A DNA stretch of 64,000 nucleotides from Myxacorys californica WJT36-NPBG1 (lineage in GTDB: Bacteria; Cyanobacteriota; Cyanobacteriia; Leptolyngbyales; Leptolyngbyaceae). Under the pieces are notes generated by a model. That model was not told the DNA's origin, made no database searches, and saw only the letters and a program-made list of their open reading frames with translations. Every line of letters begins with the position of its first letter. Position 1 is the stretch's first letter. The position numbers and the translations under genes are program-made. This document shows positions 63,092-64,000 of this stretch, piece after piece. The DNA lies in NCBI GenBank assembly GCA_019359315.1, contig JAHHHO010000010.1, forward strand, positions 1-64,000. Direction: 5' to 3'.

Positions 63092-64000
63092 TTAAGAAGA
63101 GGCTAGACGTTGTTTTGCAGATTCTAGAGCGCGGTGGATTTGGTCAAAGCCTGTGCCGCCGAAGCTATTGCGAGCGGACACCACTTGTTCTGGTGCGATC
63201 GCGGCATAAATATCTTCTTCAAAGGCGGGATGGAGTTCCTTCCACTGATCAAGCGTCAGATCTTTTAGGAGTTTATTTGCCGCTAGAGACGTTTTGACGA
63301 CTTTACCGACTAAATTGTACGCCTCACGGAAGGGAACGCCTTTGGCAGCTAAGTAATCGGCAACATCAGTCGCGTTTGAAAAATCTTCTGCCACCGCTTC
63401 TTGAAGCCGCGCTGTTTTAAACTCCAATCCTTCGCGCAACAAAATGGTCATCGCTTCTAGACAGACCTTTGTGGTTTTCACGGCGTCAAACAAGGCTTCT
63501 TTGTCTTCCTGTAAGTCTTTGTTGTACGCCAACGGTAAGCCTTTCATCAGCACAAGCAGGGCTTGCAGATGTCCAAACACGCGACCTGTTTTGCCACGCA
63601 CCAATTCGGGCACATCGGGATTCTTTTTCTGCGGCATGATGCTAGAGCCTGTCGCGCAGCTATCTTTGAGCGTCACAAAGCTAAATTCTTGAGAGGCCCA
63701 TAAAATGACTTCCTCAGACAAGCGGCTCAAGTGAACCATGATCAGGCTTGCCGCGCAGAGAAACTCGATCGCAAAGTCGCGATCGCTGACGCCATCTAAG
63801 CTATTTTCATAAACGCTGCTAAACTCCAGCAATTGCGCGGTGTAATGACGATCGATCGGAAACGTCGTCCCTGCCAACGCTCCAGACCCAAGGGGCGATC
63901 GATTCACCCGCTCATAGATTTCACCTAAGCGCTGCCAATCTCGATCCATCATCTCAAAATAGGCGAGGAGATGATGCGCCAAACTAACTGGCTGTGCCCG
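63092..64000 (-). CDS. argH: Argininosuccinate lyase, C-terminal part (runs off right edge)
   Basis: The reading frame stays open to the window end and covers the last roughly 303 residues, starting [18 protein letters not shown]. Diagnostic regions are the catalytic signature [23 protein letters not shown] and [14 protein letters not shown], followed by the C-terminal [18 protein letters not shown]. ArgH splits argininosuccinate to arginine and fumarate, the last step of arginine synthesis. The N-terminal third is outside the window. The stop is 7 bases before the intact-frame prxQ start. Confidence 0.97.
   Translation of the reverse strand, partial: RAQPVSLAHHLLAYFEMMDRDWQRLGEIYERVNRSPLGSGALAGTTFPIDRHYTAQLLEFSSVYENSLDGVSDRDFAIEFLCAASLIMVHLSRLSEEVILWASQEFSFVTLKDSCATGSSIMPQKKNPDVPELVRGKTGRVFGHLQALLVLMKGLPLAYNKDLQEDKEALFDAVKTTKVCLEAMTILLREGLEFKTARLQEAVAEDFSNATDVADYLAAKGVPFREAYNLVGKVVKTSLAANKLLKDLTLDQWKELHPAFEEDIYAAIAPEQVVSARNSFGGTGFDQIHRALESAKQRLASS

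Overview
The window is chromosomal DNA from a filamentous cyanobacterium. Cyanobacterial marker genes are psbV and a psbV2-like cytochrome, petE (plastocyanin), petJ (cytochrome c6), a flv1/flv3 flavodiiron pair, PSRP-3/Ycf65, a group 2 sigma factor, a DUF1997 gene, and many GCGATCGC (HIP1) octamers. The filamentous habit is suggested by hetR, by an hpsA-pseudopilin locus (hormogonium polysaccharide secretion), and by a small RGSGR-peptide gene upstream of hetR that fits patX. I cannot place the genus. No nif or other heterocyst-specific genes are visible here. No rRNA, tRNA or CRISPR was found.

Layout. 0-8 kb: the extreme 5' end of a probable IS transposase at the left edge, a lumenal pentapeptide-repeat protein, yraN, queA facing priA, and a SigC-like sigma factor with a long leader. 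8-12.6 kb: GNAT, a small protein, a TrkA-type K+ regulator facing a CPA1 antiporter, argD, rpmB. 13-21.5 kb: hpsA followed by four type IV pseudopilin-like genes, two of them a tandem paralogous pair. 21.5-28 kb: glgB, PSRP-3, a HAD phosphatase, a TPR protein, ruvB, and an unknown. 28-42.2 kb: a surface-polysaccharide cluster with an ABC exporter (Wzm/Wzt-like), four enzymes sharing one C-terminal tail, a small scaffold-like protein, glycosyltransferases, a DUF4214-methyltransferase fusion and GDP-mannose 4,6-dehydratase. 42.2-45.5 kb: an EamA/SMR-like protein, a Zn-dehydrogenase, and an FAD oxidoreductase.

45.6-51 kb: patX-hetR with a long perfect inverted repeat between them, an HtrA/HhoA protease, a CsoR/InrS-like metal sensor, an SDR protein, DUF1997. 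51-54.5 kb: petJ, petE, psbV2 and psbV on the minus strand, then accD. 55-60 kb: a squalene/phytoene-synthase-like protein, flv1 (degenerate metal site) and flv3 (canonical site). 60-64 kb: coaX, a BrnT/BrnA toxin-antitoxin pair, a small Cys-rich protein, a NUDIX hydrolase, a PrxQ peroxiredoxin whose N-terminus appears frameshifted, and the C-terminal part of argH running off the right edge.

How it fits together: sigC-like, hps, the exporter/glycosyltransferase cluster and patX-hetR plausibly belong to filament behaviour (motility, slime or capsule, patterning). That link is inference from known roles in Nostoc/Anabaena. The most notable items are the unlisted patX candidate (45678-45872), the shared 'SKFW' C-terminal tail on four consecutive, unrelated enzymes of the polysaccharide operon (with in-frame identical 42-bp repeats in one of them), and the frameshifted prxQ start.
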